Positions 9,583 to 21,303 of a stretch of DNA of 64,000 bases are shown here, in pieces. Positions within the stretch are counted from its first letter, which is position 1. Each line of letters opens with the position of its first letter. The position numbers were made by a program, and so were the translations under genes. Origin of the DNA: Saccharum officinarum (taxonomy: Eukaryota > Streptophyta > Magnoliopsida > Poales > Poaceae); NCBI GenBank assembly GCA_020631735.1, contig CM036209.1, positions 4,067,451 to 4,131,450 of the forward strand, given 5' to 3'. The notes under the pieces were generated by a model, which ran no database searches, was not told the DNA's origin, and was given only the letters and a program-made list of their open reading frames with translations.

Positions 9583-11005
9583 TTAATCTGATAACATATA
9601 TATTTTACTTTTCGACTATATATATGAATTAATGTTCTATAACTAACCGTAGAATAACTCATTCTATAGCTACTTTGAGTTTATCATGACGAATATACTA
9701 ATTTACAAGATGACAATAACTCCTTCTAAGTGATTTAATATAATATTATGGTAAATATTACCATGAGTTATAGTAATCCTTATATCGTAAATATGTATTC
9801 ACTTTGCAGTAATTTTATATAAACATTATCATAAATCGGCAAAGAGTAAGTTATTATATGGCCACCTCGATTTCGATAATACTTGTTTAGGATATGAATA
9901 TATATTTATAATAAAAATGTTACATTAATTCATGGCGATATTTACCATATTATAGTAATAAATTATTTACGAGGAAGTTACACTAATCTCGTAAATTAGT
10001 ATAGTCGTTATCATAACCCTAGGTGGCCATAGAATAATCTATGACTAGCTACAGAACTAATTTCAGTATGCTTATATAGTCATTTTAAGATACTCCAAAT
10101 CTTTTTACGTGAAAAAAATTCAAATAAAAGAGCCCATATTTTTTAATATAATATTATAAGACTATTATAATAGCATATAAAATAAGTATAATCATATACT
10201 CTATGATACTTGGATACTTGACATACATAATTCCCTAGATTGTATAGTATGTATGATCACATATTCCGTCTACATATAATTCGTCAGGCTATATACACCT
10301 TAAATCTTGAGACGATATACACACGGGAGTAACTACACCCAAGAGTAGGAGATATTTTCCCTATATGTATACCCACCAGGGAATAAAATCTCGGCGAGAA
10401 AAAACCGAGAAATCCGATAATCCCGTTTATCGCTAAGGTCCGGTAAATTTTATTTATCGCCGAGATTGCAATTTTCACTAGTCCACCTCCATGAAAGTAT
10501 AATATTATGTTATATTAATGCTATTGTGTACTAGTTCTCAATGTTAAATGCTTTAGAGAGAACTTTAGTAATTTTCTAGATAAATTAGGTATTTTTTGTT
10601 TTATTTTTTGACCGAGAAATTTTCCGAGAAATCCGATAAACCCGTTTATCGGTGACCTCCGGTATTTTTTTCCTATCGGTAAAGCGAACCCTGATACCCA
10701 CACAGTATTGTTCTGTAGCAGGCCATTGAATAACTTATTCTATGACCTTGAATAACTTATTCTATGACCACTTTGATTTACGATAACTACTATATTAATT
10801 AATTGTTATAAATTACTGTAACTCCTTCTTAAGTGATTTAATTACTATAACTGCTATATATGTAGTGCTAGTTCATTTGGAATATTTTTTTCTTTCTATT
10901 GTCTAATAAAAATCTGGCAAAAGCTTTTTGCCGCCTTTCGAAAAAAAGTTCATTTGGAATATATCATCAATAATGCAATAGCGACTGACTCTACATCAAC
11001 TATGA
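9583..11005 (+). other. Probable intron of PGG gene, with repeats
   Basis: This AT-rich interval contains no coding potential. If the proposed splice is right, the intron is 9579-11016 (1438 bp; donor GGGTAATTAA, acceptor TATGGCAG|GTATG). It contains a hAT-type MITE (10377-10693). It also contains two related ~100-bp blocks (about 9643-9749 and 10727-10845) that share GAATAACTNATTCTAT and ACTCCTTCTNAAGTGATTTA-like pieces, suggesting another old repeat family. Confidence 0.55.
10377..10693. mobile_element. hAT-type MITE (317 bp) with 8-bp TSD
   Basis: The element starts CAGGGAATAAAATCTCGG and ends, in reverse complement, CAGGGTTCGCTTTACCGATA. It is flanked on both sides by the identical octamer ATACCCAC (10369-10376 and 10694-10701). 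CAGGG termini and an 8-bp target duplication are hallmarks of the hAT superfamily. Sub-terminal CCGAGAAATCCGATAA and CCCGTTTATCG motifs occur near both ends in the same (direct) orientation. There is no transposase, so it is non-autonomous. It lies inside the probable PGG-gene intron. Confidence 0.85.
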
Positions 11006-12514
11006 ATGTATGGCAGGTATGAACCGGATGAGTTACCACAACAGGAGAAAAGGTCTCTTGTTCTACTGCTAGCCACTCTGGCCGCAAGTATCACGTACCA
11101 AGCTGGGCTGAACCCTCCCGGGGGCGTGTGGCAGGAAAACCAGCCCGGCTCCCATGGCCACAACGCTGGTGACCCAATACTTTTAAACACCGACGATAAG
11201 CGGTACAACATATTCTTCTACTGCAATTCGACTGCTTTTGTGGCATCCATAGTTGTCATCCTGATGGTCCAGATTAAAGCCCTTCTTAGACGGAACGCAC
11301 TGCATCTGCATGTGGCCATGATACTCGACCTGTTCGGGCTTATGGCTGCATACATTGCAGGTAGCAGCCGAACCTTGAGAGCCTCTGTCCATGTCATTGT
11401 CATGGCTGCTGCTTTCCTTGTCTATGTCACAGGGACCTATCTCCATGTCAAGTTTAGACATGATGCTGCTGCTGCTGATGATGAAAGAAGAAAATGTTTA
11501 AAGAAGAGGCGCAAGGGGCTGCTGCTGTTTGCAATTCTGATGGCCGCTATCACCTACCAGGCCGGACTAAGCCCGCCAGGTGGCTTCTGGCGGGTAGAGC
11601 AGGGACACTCATCGGTCGGCTCCCCAATCCTTGAAGACATGTACCCTCGCCGTTACAAAGCCTTCTTCTACTGTAACGCGATGAGCTTCATGGCGTCCAT
11701 CGCGCTCATCATCTTGCTCCAGGACGACAAGACGTACCAGTCAGCAGGCATCGGATTCTACGGTCTGCATGCGTGCATGATGGTGGGGATGCTGGTCTTG
11801 ATGGGTGCCTACGCTGCTGGGACTGCCCGGAGGCTGAGGACGTCCATCTACGTCTTCACCCTGGTCGGAGGTGTCATCTGCTTCATAGCAGTAGCACTGC
11901 TGTTTGCTTTGTTTCGGCATATACGACGACAGCGCGTGTCAAACGCAAACGCCAATGGCGGCGGCGCAGTTGAGAACAACCTCAACCACAACCACAACGA
12001 CGACCACGGCCGTCGTCCAGGAGGAGTTCACACAAAGCGCAAGTACGTGATGCTGCTCGCAATGCTTGCCGCGAGTGTCACGTACCAGGCGGGCCTAGAC
12101 CCGCCTGGTGGTGTGTGGCCCGAAGGGTACGCCGCCGGGAGCCCCGTGCTGCATGACAGCAACCTACGCCGGTACCATGTCTTCTTCTACAGCAACTCCA
12201 GCTCCTTCGTGGCTTCCATCGTCGTCATCATCCTGCTGCTGCAAAGTGAACGGCTGACTATGAAGCAAAGGGATGAACAACCGCAGAAAATGCTCCTTAC
12301 GGCGACCAACATTGTGGTCGCACTGGACTTGGTTGGGCTACTGGTGGCCTATGCTGCTGGTAGCTGCCGAACATTGCAAACGTCCTTGTATGGCATGGTG
12401 CTGGTCGTCGCAGTCGTGATCTACATTGTGGTCGTCAGGCTGCATGATGCCGTCATTGTTGAACGTCTCAATGAAGCAAATGTGGGGCACGCACAAGCAG
12501 ATAATGCAACTTGA
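11006..12514 (+). CDS. PGG-domain membrane protein, second exon (three PGG domains)
   Basis: This uninterrupted ORF encodes three further PGG units with signatures TYQAGLNPPGGVW, TYQAGLSPPGGFW and TYQAGLDPPGGVW. Each has the downstream FFYCN or FFYSN motif and a group of hydrophobic segments ending in AYAAGSCR-type motifs (AYIAGSSR, AYAAGTARR, AYAAGSCRTL). Predicted topology is about twelve membrane segments. An ATG at 11006 could start it independently. However, the 5' end coincides with a splice acceptor (AG at 11015-11016), after which G|TAT joins exon 1 at GG to make GGG-TAT and keep frame. The combined product would be about 830 residues with five PGG units. The stop is TGA at 12512-12514. 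Coding identity is strong; whether it is one gene or two adjacent paralogues needs transcript data. Confidence 0.85.
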   Translation: MYGRYEPDELPQQEKRSLVLLLATLAASITYQAGLNPPGGVWQENQPGSHGHNAGDPILLNTDDKRYNIFFYCNSTAFVASIVVILMVQIKALLRRNALHLHVAMILDLFGLMAAYIAGSSRTLRASVHVIVMAAAFLVYVTGTYLHVKFRHDAAAADDERRKCLKKRRKGLLLFAILMAAITYQAGLSPPGGFWRVEQGHSSVGSPILEDMYPRRYKAFFYCNAMSFMASIALIILLQDDKTYQSAGIGFYGLHACMMVGMLVLMGAYAAGTARRLRTSIYVFTLVGGVICFIAVALLFALFRHIRRQRVSNANANGGGAVENNLNHNHNDDHGRRPGGVHTKRKYVMLLAMLAASVTYQAGLDPPGGVWPEGYAAGSPVLHDSNLRRYHVFFYSNSSSFVASIVVIILLLQSERLTMKQRDEQPQKMLLTATNIVVALDLVGLLVAYAAGSCRTLQTSLYGMVLVVAVVIYIVVVRLHDAVIVERLNEANVGHAQADNAT

Positions 12515-13126
12515 AAGGCCGGGCCGGGGCATGTGCCCTTCCAACTCTAAAAAGATGCACCTCCTCTACAAGCAGTCTTATGATGAGCCCAAGCAAGTCT
12601 CTGCATCTACCTACCATTCGGTTCATCTTGGCTTTGTCCATTAATTATTGTGAGTATGAGATTTCATAGCTTTGTCCAATAATTCGTATTGTGAGTGTGA
12701 GTTGTATTTATGTTTTCTTTCCCGCAACTGCGGTTTATCTTGATATAATTGAATTTGGAATCGTGCTTTAAATACTTATCTTATCCTATACTCTTATAAA
12801 GCAAAACTCCACTGCCATATTTCTCTTTAATTTCGTGAGGCCACGTCATCACCAGAGCTCCACTATCATCTTATGAAGCCACGTCATCATCTAGGGCCCA
12901 CTTCTATCCACCTACGTTCATGCATCAATAACTAATCCACTTCTTCTACCGCCACCACTAGACCAACAAGAGCCCTTTCATATATGCCACGGAAAGCTAA
13001 AACTGACATAGCCTTTTATTATCCACCATGCCACCATGGCACGCATTCACAACCCAAACCCAATATAGGTCTCCAACCGAATACTTATAGCCTCCAACAA
13101 AGTATCTATACGGAAGACACATTTTG
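12515..13126. other. 3' flank of PGG gene; possible old repeat ends
   Basis: There is no gene. A short direct duplication of GCTTTGTCCA(A/T)TAATT followed by TATTGTGAGT lies in 12630-12700. At about 12794 TCCTATACTCTTATAAAG vaguely resembles a Helitron 5' end, but I could not confirm it. GGTCTCCAACC at 13069-13079 is inverted at 42438-42448, across the E2 insertion. Confidence 0.4.
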
Positions 13127-13131
13127 GGTGT

Positions 13132-13613
13132 TTTGGGGGTATTAACCTCTATACCCCTACGGCTAGACTTGGGCTGGCTCAGATCAGTGGGCTCGGCCCA
13201 TGACAAGGATGACGCGTGGCCCGGTTGATCTGCTCGGCGTCCTGCGCAAGGAAGAAAAAGCAAACTTGGAGATCAAGCAAGATCCTGATCGGTTAGAATA
13301 GGAATCCTTATCCGGCCAGCTATGGCAATTGTAACCGACTAGAATTAGTTTCTAGATTTGTAATCCTGTCCCCCAGACTATATAATGCGGGCAGGGGACC
13401 CCCTCAAAACACATCTCATTACATCTCTTCATACAGAGCAATACAATCTGACGTAGGACGTAGGTATTACGCCCTCACGGCGGCCGAACCTGGATAAAAA
13501 CCTTGTGTGTTGTCCTGCATCACCATCTAGTTCGTAGCTTACGCACCTGTCTGCCGACAATCTACTACCTTGGGCATACCCCTCGGTAGACTGCCGACCA
13601 TATCTTATCGACA
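13132..13613 (+). repeat. E2 5' LTR
   Basis: It is about 482 bp and aligns end to end with the LTR at 41787. It ends in ATCGACA and carries a TATA box (TATATAAT, 13379-13386) upstream of GCGGGCAGGGG. Its first bases read TTTGGGGGTATT where the 3' LTR has TGTGGGGTATT, so the canonical TG has mutated to TT. Confidence 0.85.
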
Positions 13614-13614
13614 G

Positions 13615-13632
13615 TGGCGCGCCAGGTAGGGG
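13615..13632 (+). other. E2 primer-binding site
   Basis: TGGCGCGCCAGGTAGGGG begins one base after the 5' LTR. TGGCGC-type sites are typical of Tat-lineage elements. Confidence 0.7.
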
Positions 13633-13661
13633 GTGTGCGTACAGCTTCCCAGGTGAGCAAG

Positions 13662-15920
13662 ATGGTCATCATCCCCGACTCCGCGGCCGTGGCGGACAGT
13701 CTCTCGTTCACCGTCGGCCAGATTACCTGGACCACCAACGTCAACAGCTTCACCGCCACTGCCATGGAGGAGGCGCAAATCTGATCTGCGTCGACCACGT
13801 CTTCATCGGCTACGGCTCCAACCACGCTGGCTACGGCTTCGACCACCCTAGCAACAGCTCCGAACACGCCGACAACTCGTCGACCACTTCCCCACTACAA
13901 AGGAAGGATGATCGACAACACCGACCTAATCGAAGCTATCGACCAGGTCGGCCACAAGCTTTCTCAAACCCTAACTTTAGTAGATTCAATTCAAAATCAA
14001 TCTACCAAGCAGGTACCTCTCCACCACAACAGATCTACCCGACCAGTTTAGGCTCGCCGTCCAACATAGCTAGATACAGATCTTGTGGTCACCGCTACTC
14101 CTAAAGGACGTATAGTACGTCTTCGCCCGGTTCCTACACCCGGCCTCAGGCTCTCTGAGTACCAAGCCCTGACGAAGGATTGCCAAGCCCTCCCATACAG
14201 TCTAAAAAACGCTGCTTCCGAGTACGCATATCGTACGCCTCATTTGTTCATGGGTCCCACGGAGCGAGGCCATGTTTCAGATTTCTGCTTCCTAGATATA
14301 CCTCGACCATCACCAGGCAACGCTGTCAACATGGTCAGAGTCCAAGAACATCGTGAAGGCTCTGTTCATACACTTCCCGAGGATGGCGACCCCAGCACCG
14401 GATCTACGTGCTCCGTCCATACCGAGGTTGAACACCTCGATGACAAATATGATTTGGATCCATTACCGTATCCTCTGGGTTTCCCTTCGATCCCAAGGTT
14501 CCCACCGAGACATGGTAACATGGTGCTCAACGTCAGCAATGACAAGCCCGCAGTCGTGGGAGAAACTGACGAGCAACGACAGCTTCGCGAACAGCGTAAC
14601 GCCGATCGTGCCGAACGCCGTTGCCTAGAGGCAGAAGAAGGAGAGCGTCGAAGGGGACCCCGACCAAGAGATCTAGCCAACGCCTTTGACAGGGTTGGCG
14701 AGCGCCAAGTTTTCAGGACTCCAAGTGCCAACGTGGCTGTCACCATGGCCAACTTGGACCGCTTACCTGACCAACCGGAAATCTAGCAGGTCCACGACAA
14801 CATTCGAGCACATCTGATCGCTGCTATGGGCCAAACTATCGAGCTAGCTAAACGACCTCAGATCACCTCAAGCACGTCAATTGCATCTAGCCAGAGTCGT
14901 CGCGCTTCAGAACACCCAAGTCGCCAACATGGTCCACCCCCAGTCAACCCTCGAGGCGGTGGCGGCGGCGGTGGCAATAACGATGGTGACGGTGACGCTG
15001 CTCACGGAGGTGGTCGTGGTCATCGAGATGACAACCGCAATCACCGCGGCAATGAAGATTAGGAATTGATTCAAGACCCCAACCGCGATCTCCGCTAGCA
15101 ACTCCCTCCTCATGACATCCGTAGCCGCATCCTCAGCCACACTAATGACTGTCTAGCTTATGAGAATGTCTGTCGCATCGAATATGACACCGAGCACGGT
15201 CCTCCCGGCCTAAAACAGTTCACTCCTCACCTCCGACAAGTTGTATGGCCGAAGAACTTCAAGCTTGAAAAGCTCAGGAAGTACGACGGCAAGGAGAACC
15301 CCGAGAACTAGATCACGCTTTATGAGATCATCGTCTGATCAGCATCGGGCGATGAACATGTAATGGCTAATTATCTTCCAGTTGTTCTTGATCAAGCATG
15401 TCATCAATGGCTCTTGAGTCTGCCAGAGAACCAGTTCCATAGCTGGGCGCAACACAGGTAGGCCTTCATCGACAACTTCATCGCCACGTGTGACCAGCCG
15501 GGCAATAAGTATGACCTCGAGCGCATACGTGACCGCAAGGACGAGCCGCTACGCGACTACATCCAATGCTTCTCGGATATGCGCCTCAAGATCCCCAAAA
15601 TCTCTCATGACGATGCAATCTCGGCCTTTATCAAGGGCCTCCATCACCACGATGCCCTCAGAAGCAAGCTGCTCCGAAAACGGCCGACCACGGTCTCCGA
15701 GTTGCTCGCCATCGCCAAAAACTACGCGGACGCAGATGACGCTGAAAATATAATCAAGGAAGACGTGGGCGGGCCATCACACCCCGAACACCCACCGCGC
15801 CGCGACGACAACCGAAATAACCGTCGTCGGAACGACAACCACGATCATCGTGATCAGCGCAACGACAACCGCGACCACCGAGACAATCGTGATCGGCGGT
15901 GCGACCACCGCGACGACTAC
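13662..15920 (+). pseudogene. E2 gag, degenerate
   Basis: From an ATG at 13662 (MVIIPDSAAVADSL) a gag-like frame can be followed, with interruptions, to 15920. It has an acidic/basic linker rich in Glu and Arg (about 14560-14680), a Gly/Asp/His/Arg-rich stretch (14940-15060), and a recognisable retrotransposon gag capsid block (about 15240-15760) with LEKLRKYDGKENPEN and, later, LRSKLLRKRPTTVSELLAIA. It then enters an Arg/Asp/His repeat tail (DNRDHRD). Several stops are TAG where CAG or TGG is expected, the pattern left by C-to-T deamination. The frame is cut at 15920 by the 3' LTR of E3, with ACTAC as the probable left TSD. Confidence 0.75.
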
Positions 15921-17005
15921 TGTCGGCGTTTGGTCCTGCGAGGGTCCTAAGCCAACGAGTGAATCAATGTTGTGTGTCCCTAATCTGGATGGTGATGCAA
16001 GGAGAGTACATGGAGGTTTATCCTAGTTCGGGCAAAAGAAGGCCTTACGTCCAGCGGGGAGGGGGGTATTGTATTTCCTTGCACCTAATTGCTTGCGTAG
16101 GTGTTACAAGCTGTGAGAGAGGGAACCGATCCCAGGTCTCAGAGAGAAAAAGTGAGAGTACAAAGGAGATTGCTTGAGATGTTGATCTTCTATGGTGGGA
16201 TGGTGACTGGTTTTTCGTTGTCCGTTGTTCGCCCCCCCTCCTTGTAGAGTCCCCTGCCTACCCTTTTATAGGATAAGAGGAGGCAGGGACGCCAAGGGTG
16301 TCTTTGAGGTGAAGTTTTGTCGAACGCTGTGGAGGCTATTGTAGCGACGTGCCCTGAGAATGGCCGGCCATCCCCGGACACCATGGTGACATAGAGGATG
16401 AGACGGTGAAAAGACTCCAGGTCCTGTGTCATGCAAGCCTCGCATTCCTGTTTTGACCGGCGGTTGGTCGAGGCTGGGTCGAGGACGGGTCGAGAAGGAT
16501 CAACGGTGAACGGATAAGGCCGAGTCCCCGGAATCACGGGGTACAGTACTCATCGCATTCTCCCTCGAGGGTGATCAGTGGCGGAATAGTACATGGTATG
16601 GCGTGTACAGTGACAGGTTTTCACCGCCCATCCCGGAATGGGCAGTAAAAAGTGAGATTTGACACCGGTACTGCCTCCATGCCGATTTTTGTTGTAGCCA
16701 TGATGGTCAAAAGTGGTTGGTAGTCGCATTAAATGCTCTGACTTTTGTCTCAGAGTTGATGAATAAGGTGGGTCGACTGGCCCGACCCAGGGTCATGCGA
16801 GGCGAGGCGTCTTGTCGAGCGAGCCTCGTACGAGTCGGAACGTGGTCGAGGCGTCCCATCGAGCGTGCCTCATACGAGTCGGAACGTGGTTGAGGCATTT
16901 CGTTCGCTGTTTTGGCTCGTCCCATTTTTGTGGGCAGCGGTTTTGGCATGGTTTTGTTTTTCTTAATCATTGATTGTGGGTACCCCTTGTTTTTGGTACC
17001 CGACA
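15921..17005 (-). repeat. E3 3' LTR (1085 bp)
   Basis: It is bounded by TGTCGGCGTTTGG (15921) and GGTACCCGACA (ending 17005), so on the element strand it runs TGTCGGGTACC to CGCCGACA. A minus-strand TATA box (CTATAAAAGGG) lies at about 16264-16274. The next bases to the right (17006-17020) are, on the minus strand, the purine-rich CTCGAGGGCTAC, a normal polypurine tract before a 3' LTR. Confidence 0.82.
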
Positions 17006-17020
17006 GTAGCCCTCGAGACT
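17006..17020 (-). other. E3 polypurine tract
   Basis: The minus strand reads AGTCTCGAGGGCTAC directly before TGTCGGGTACC. Related CTCGGGG(G)CT-type motifs recur nearby (about 17124, 17248 and 27389). Confidence 0.65.
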
Positions 17021-18119
17021 TTGGGTGAGTGTGGGTCACTCTCACAGAGGCTCAGCGAGTCATGAACTGGAGTCGTAGCGTCATAGCTTTTTCCGGTGGG
17101 TGCGCGCGAGCGCACCCGCCGAGTGTAGCCCCGAGGCCTCGGTGGAGTGTTTTGACTCCTCCGAGGTCTTTTGTACGTTTTATCGAGGAATGCTCTCGCA
17201 TCGTGACGTGTCTCGTCCTCTTTCGTTTGAGGTCTACCTTTTTGCGGTCGAGCCCCCAAGCCTCGCGCGCACGAGGTCGATCAGAGTCTTGGCCGTCTTT
17301 TATCGTTCGACCCTCATGCTCCTTATTTAGGAAAAAGGAGGAGGGGTGGGGAACGTCGTACTACCCTCGTTGGGCGAGTTCCAACGGTCTCCGGTGAGCT
17401 GTTAACGAGGAATTCGAGTGGGAGCCCGTGCTCCATTCGGTAGGAGTTGGCTAGCACCACGGAGGCGCTCTCAAAAAATGCCAAAGAGTAGTCGTGTGGA
17501 TCTCGGTTCCTTGCGATAGGATCCGAGGGCTCGATGCCTCCCTCTGCAGGGATTCCTCCGTCGACCTCTCTTTTAGCCTCGAATATGTCTGGGGGTGCCT
17601 AGAGAGAGTGGCTCGAGCCCTGGCCTTGTACGGGCGCGTCCCTAGTTGTCTCTGACTCCATTACTCGAGGGCAGCTGTCGAACCCTGGTCGAGGGCCAGC
17701 TTTCGATCCCTCGAGGTTTATATCAGGCTCGGAGCCCGTTACCCAATCATCTGGGAATATCCATCCACGGATCCCCTTCTGGCCTGTTTGGGGCGCGTCT
17801 TTTTAGGAGGGGAAGCGAGATCGGTGCGGTAGTGGGTGGCGTGGTGCGACAGTTACAGAATGAACGGCGGACACATGCCCTTATCTACGGGTTTTGAGGG
17901 AGCAGTTAGGTAAGGTCATTGAATGCGGAAACTGTTCCTACCTTTTCGCCCGCCCGTTGGCCTTCCATCGGGGTATAAGTGTGAGGCCCAGGATTCCGTA
18001 TACCCCCTACAGGCCATTTGTGTGTCTGCCCTCTTTGCTCTTTGTGCGCCCTTCAGCCGCCTTCCACCGCCGCCGTTGCTTCTTCCTCTACCGCCGCCGC
18101 ACGCCGTTTTCCGACGACC
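17021..18119 (+). promoter_or_regulatory. E3 3' region, probable promoter and leader of the antisense ORF
   Basis: There is no gene in this interval. A TATA-like GGGGTATAAGTG lies at about 17972-17983, roughly 140 bp upstream of the ATG at 18120. It is followed by a C/T-rich leader (18050-18115). This is the arrangement expected if the antisense ORF has its own promoter. Confidence 0.45.
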
Positions 18120-21100
18120 ATGGCGGACAAGAGCCAGATCCTTTCCGCAGATGTGTGGGCGTGTTCCTCAGTGATGGAGAGGAAGCTGGAGGAGTTGGTC
18201 CACGACGGACTTCTACGACCAAGGGCAAGCCGAACCAAGCCGGAATGGAGGGTTTCGCCGTCCGACCACTGGGAGCCGACGCCCCCGGAGGGATACGTGG
18301 TAAGCTTCATGGCTTTCCATGAGAGGGGGCTCAGAGTGCCACCGAGCCGCTTCATGCGGGCGCTCCTCCACTACTACAAGGTGGAGCTGCATCATCTCGC
18401 CCCCAACTCCATCTTTTAGGCTGCCATTTTCACGACGGTCTACGAGGGGTACCTGGGGATGGAGCCACACTAGAATCTCTGGCTCCACCTCTTCAAGGCA
18501 GAGCATTTCGCCAAGAAGGCGAGCGAGCGAGGAGTGTGGCGCGCAGTGCATGTAGGGAGCTGCACTCTCCAAGTCCGGGCAGGTCGAGGTGAGCAGTACA
18601 TCCTGGCGCAGCTCATCTCATCGAACAGCGGCTGGCACGATGGATGGTTCTACCTGCGCAACGACGACGACTGGCTGCCGAGGTTCTCCGAGTAGGTTCT
18701 AATGTCACGCGAGGAGAACTGGTCCTACAGCGTCGTCGAGGAGGACAAGCCAAAACTGCAGCCGCTCCTCGACGCATTGAGGAGGCTTCGTCAGCGCAGG
18801 TTGACGGCGGGAATGGTGGCCGCCGCGTTCCACCAGTGGAGTGCGCTGCTACTGATGCAGCGCCGGCTCCGAATCGACGAGATGACGCCGAGGCTTCGCT
18901 GGAGGGGAGTCGGATGTCGTAAGAGTCCCTCCCCCTCGATGAAGTCCCCTGGCGTGCACGGTGGATGGTGGGGAGCTTCAAGCAGGAGGACATCGACAGG
19001 GTCCCGATGCGCCCCACTCAAGGCTTTGAGCCTCTGGTAAGTGTTGTTTTTGATAGCCTTGAGTCCTTTTGCTTCCCGATTCCCTCGACTAAGTTGGTCG
19101 AGGCCTCTGTGTAGGATCTGTCGGTGGTCAAGGAGTCGCGGCTGCTGGTTCCGGAGGATTGGGCTGCTCGAGAGGCTAGACGCCTCTCGACAGCCCAGAA
19201 GAAGGAAGAGAAGAACGCTGCTAAGAAGCGTCAAGTCAAGAAGACCCTCGAGCGCGAGGCATTGAAAAAGCGCCGCTGCCAACAGAGCCTCGAGGGGCTC
19301 CTGATCGAGGAGTCTCCCTCCAAGACGGTCTCGGGGGAGGATGAAGACAGCAGCAATGACGTCGGGTCGCAGTACGATATCGTGACTTTTTTGGTGCACC
19401 TCCCCGACGTGCGGCCCCTGCTGGAGCTCGTTGGGGGGTCGACCTCCCAAGCGTTGAGGGAAGTCTCAGCGCCCATCGCGGGGGAAGGAGAGCCAGTAGA
19501 GGGAAGGGCCCAAGCGGGTCCTTCAGAGAGGGGATCTACCTCGCCTAGGGTCCCATGGGGGAGGTCGGTGGCGCCACGCTCGCGAGCCCGATCGCCTCAA
19601 ACTCTGCCGGTGGGCGAAGCAACAACGTCGGCGTCCAAGGCTAGGGCACCGTCGACGGGCGTAAGGACTCGAGGCTAGATAGCCTCGTCAGCGCAGAGAT
19701 CCTTAGGCGCCCCGTCAGCCCGGGCTCCGAGGAGCACCCGACCAACAGGAGGCTCAACGGAGGAGCCCTCACAGATGTCGTCAGGTGGCTCGGGGAGGCA
19801 GGAGTCTAGGCCCCTGATTCCCATATCTGGATAAGTGCCTCACCCTGTCTTTCCGTCAATGGTGATCTCACTCTTTATTCTGACGCGTCTGTTTGCTGCT
19901 CAGCCACAAGCGCAAGGCGGAGCTCGTGACTCCGACTCCCGTCAATGCGCTTAGGTTGGGCACCACCTTGATGAGGCGGACGCCGGCCGATGACGCCGCC
20001 TGGGTCGCGAGGTACCAGGCTGCGACGGAGCAGCTCAGGACAAGGGAGGACATTGCCAAGGCGAGAGCAAGCGCTCAGGAGGTCACTGGTCCTGGCGACG
20101 CTGCACTAGAGCCAGAGCCAGTTGAGGCAGTCCCAGGTGGTGCTAGGCTCAAGGTGCCCGGCGCTGGTGGGTCAAAGCCTGGGTCGACCACGACGACCCA
20201 GGCGACCGTCGAGGCCGCTAAGGCCGAAACATCCGTCCGTGACGCGGGGTGGGCGGAAGTCGAAAAGTCAAGAGAAGTGGTGGAGGCCCCGCCAGAGGCG
20301 GTGCAAGAGGCAGTGCAGCTGGAGTCACAATCGACGTAGGAGGACCCACAGTCGCAGCAAGACCAGCCAATAGAGCATGCAGTTGAGGCGGAATGGGGGG
20401 TGGTCGTGCCACCATCCAACGTACAGGCGGTGGCGCCGACAGTCGAGACGCCAGCCCCGCCCTAGGGGTCGACCCCGGTCGTGATCGACCTTATTGTCGA
20501 CGACCCTCCTTCTGACAAGGGGAAGCAGAAGGCGGACGTCGAGACGGTCGACGCCTCGGATCGGCCTAGTACTTCTGCGGCGTTGGGGGATGACCTGGCC
20601 GAGGCGTCGGCCAGGTGGCCCGACTACGCAGGGCTAGCGCTTGTTCGGGCGAAGGAGGAGCTCCCGCCCTGGGGTCGATCGACCCTCAAGTTCAGGGACG
20701 CGTCTAACCCTAGCGCCGAGCCCTTCTTCACCCTCGACGACAAGGATGAGGTGCAACACTGGGAGTTCATCGAGGGACTCCGTAAGCACTCCCTGCAGTC
20801 CCTATGCATGGTCACGGATACCTTGGTGTGGGGTATGTCAGAGGCTTTCGAGGTAAGCCGGCTTCGTTAGTCTTTCCTTGCGTTTTATCCTTCCTTTCTC
20901 CTTGGTTCTGATTTTTAGGTTTTAACTGTGGTCAGGAGCTCAAGGAGCGTTCTCGCTGTAAGTCACTCTTTATTCGTCATGAGAGTGGCATGTGGGTGGC
21001 ACTTGCTCGTCAACGGGCTCTAGTCAAGGAAGCCAACAAGCGGCTATCCCAGAAGAGCGCCGAGGTGGACGAGCTCCATGTCGTCCATGCAACGGTCAGG

Positions 21101-21303
21101 GAGGAGGCGGCGCAGGCCCGAGAAGCCGAGGCCAAGGCACGTGAAGACGTGGCAAGGGCTCGGGAGGAGGCAGCTAAGGCTCGTGAGGACCTCGCTCCAC
21201 TGCTGGCGCGTGTGAAGGAGCTCGAGGAGGATGTCTCCTTAGTCGGCGGTCAGCGTGACGCCCTCAACATCCAGATTGGGATGGCGTCCGCTCACATCGG
21301 AAC
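18120..21303 (+). pseudogene. E3 antisense ORF, 5' exons (PF04195 'putative gypsy type transposon')
   Basis: The ATG at 18120 begins MADKSQILSADVW. The frame continues with EGYVVSFMAFHERGLRVPPS, then MRALLHYYKVELHHLAPNSI, the signature of the domain catalogued as 'putative gypsy type transposon'. Stops at about 18418, 18472 and 18694 break it, at least two apparently CAG or TGG turned to TAG. Splice-like borders are visible: donor CTG|GTAAGT at 19036/19037 with acceptor GTGTAG at 19114, and donor GAG|GTAAGC at 20852/20853 with acceptor GGTCAG at 20935. The 3' exon from 20936 is an Ala/Glu/Arg-rich coiled coil (REEAAQAREAEAKAREDVAR). It runs into TSD copy 1 (GGAAC, 21299-21303) of the solo LTR and resumes at 26116. 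It is antisense to gag-pol. Function is unproven; such antisense ORFs are known in Tat-lineage elements. Confidence 0.72.

Noticed and set aside
9643..10845. Intron blocks as two defined MITE copies
   Set aside because: They share pieces over about 100 bp, but I could not find consistent termini or TSDs, so I left them as related repeats.
12794..12990. Possible Helitron 5' end (TCCTATACTCTTATAAAG)
   Set aside because: Only a loose match, and no 3' hairpin/CTRR end was found in the right place and orientation.
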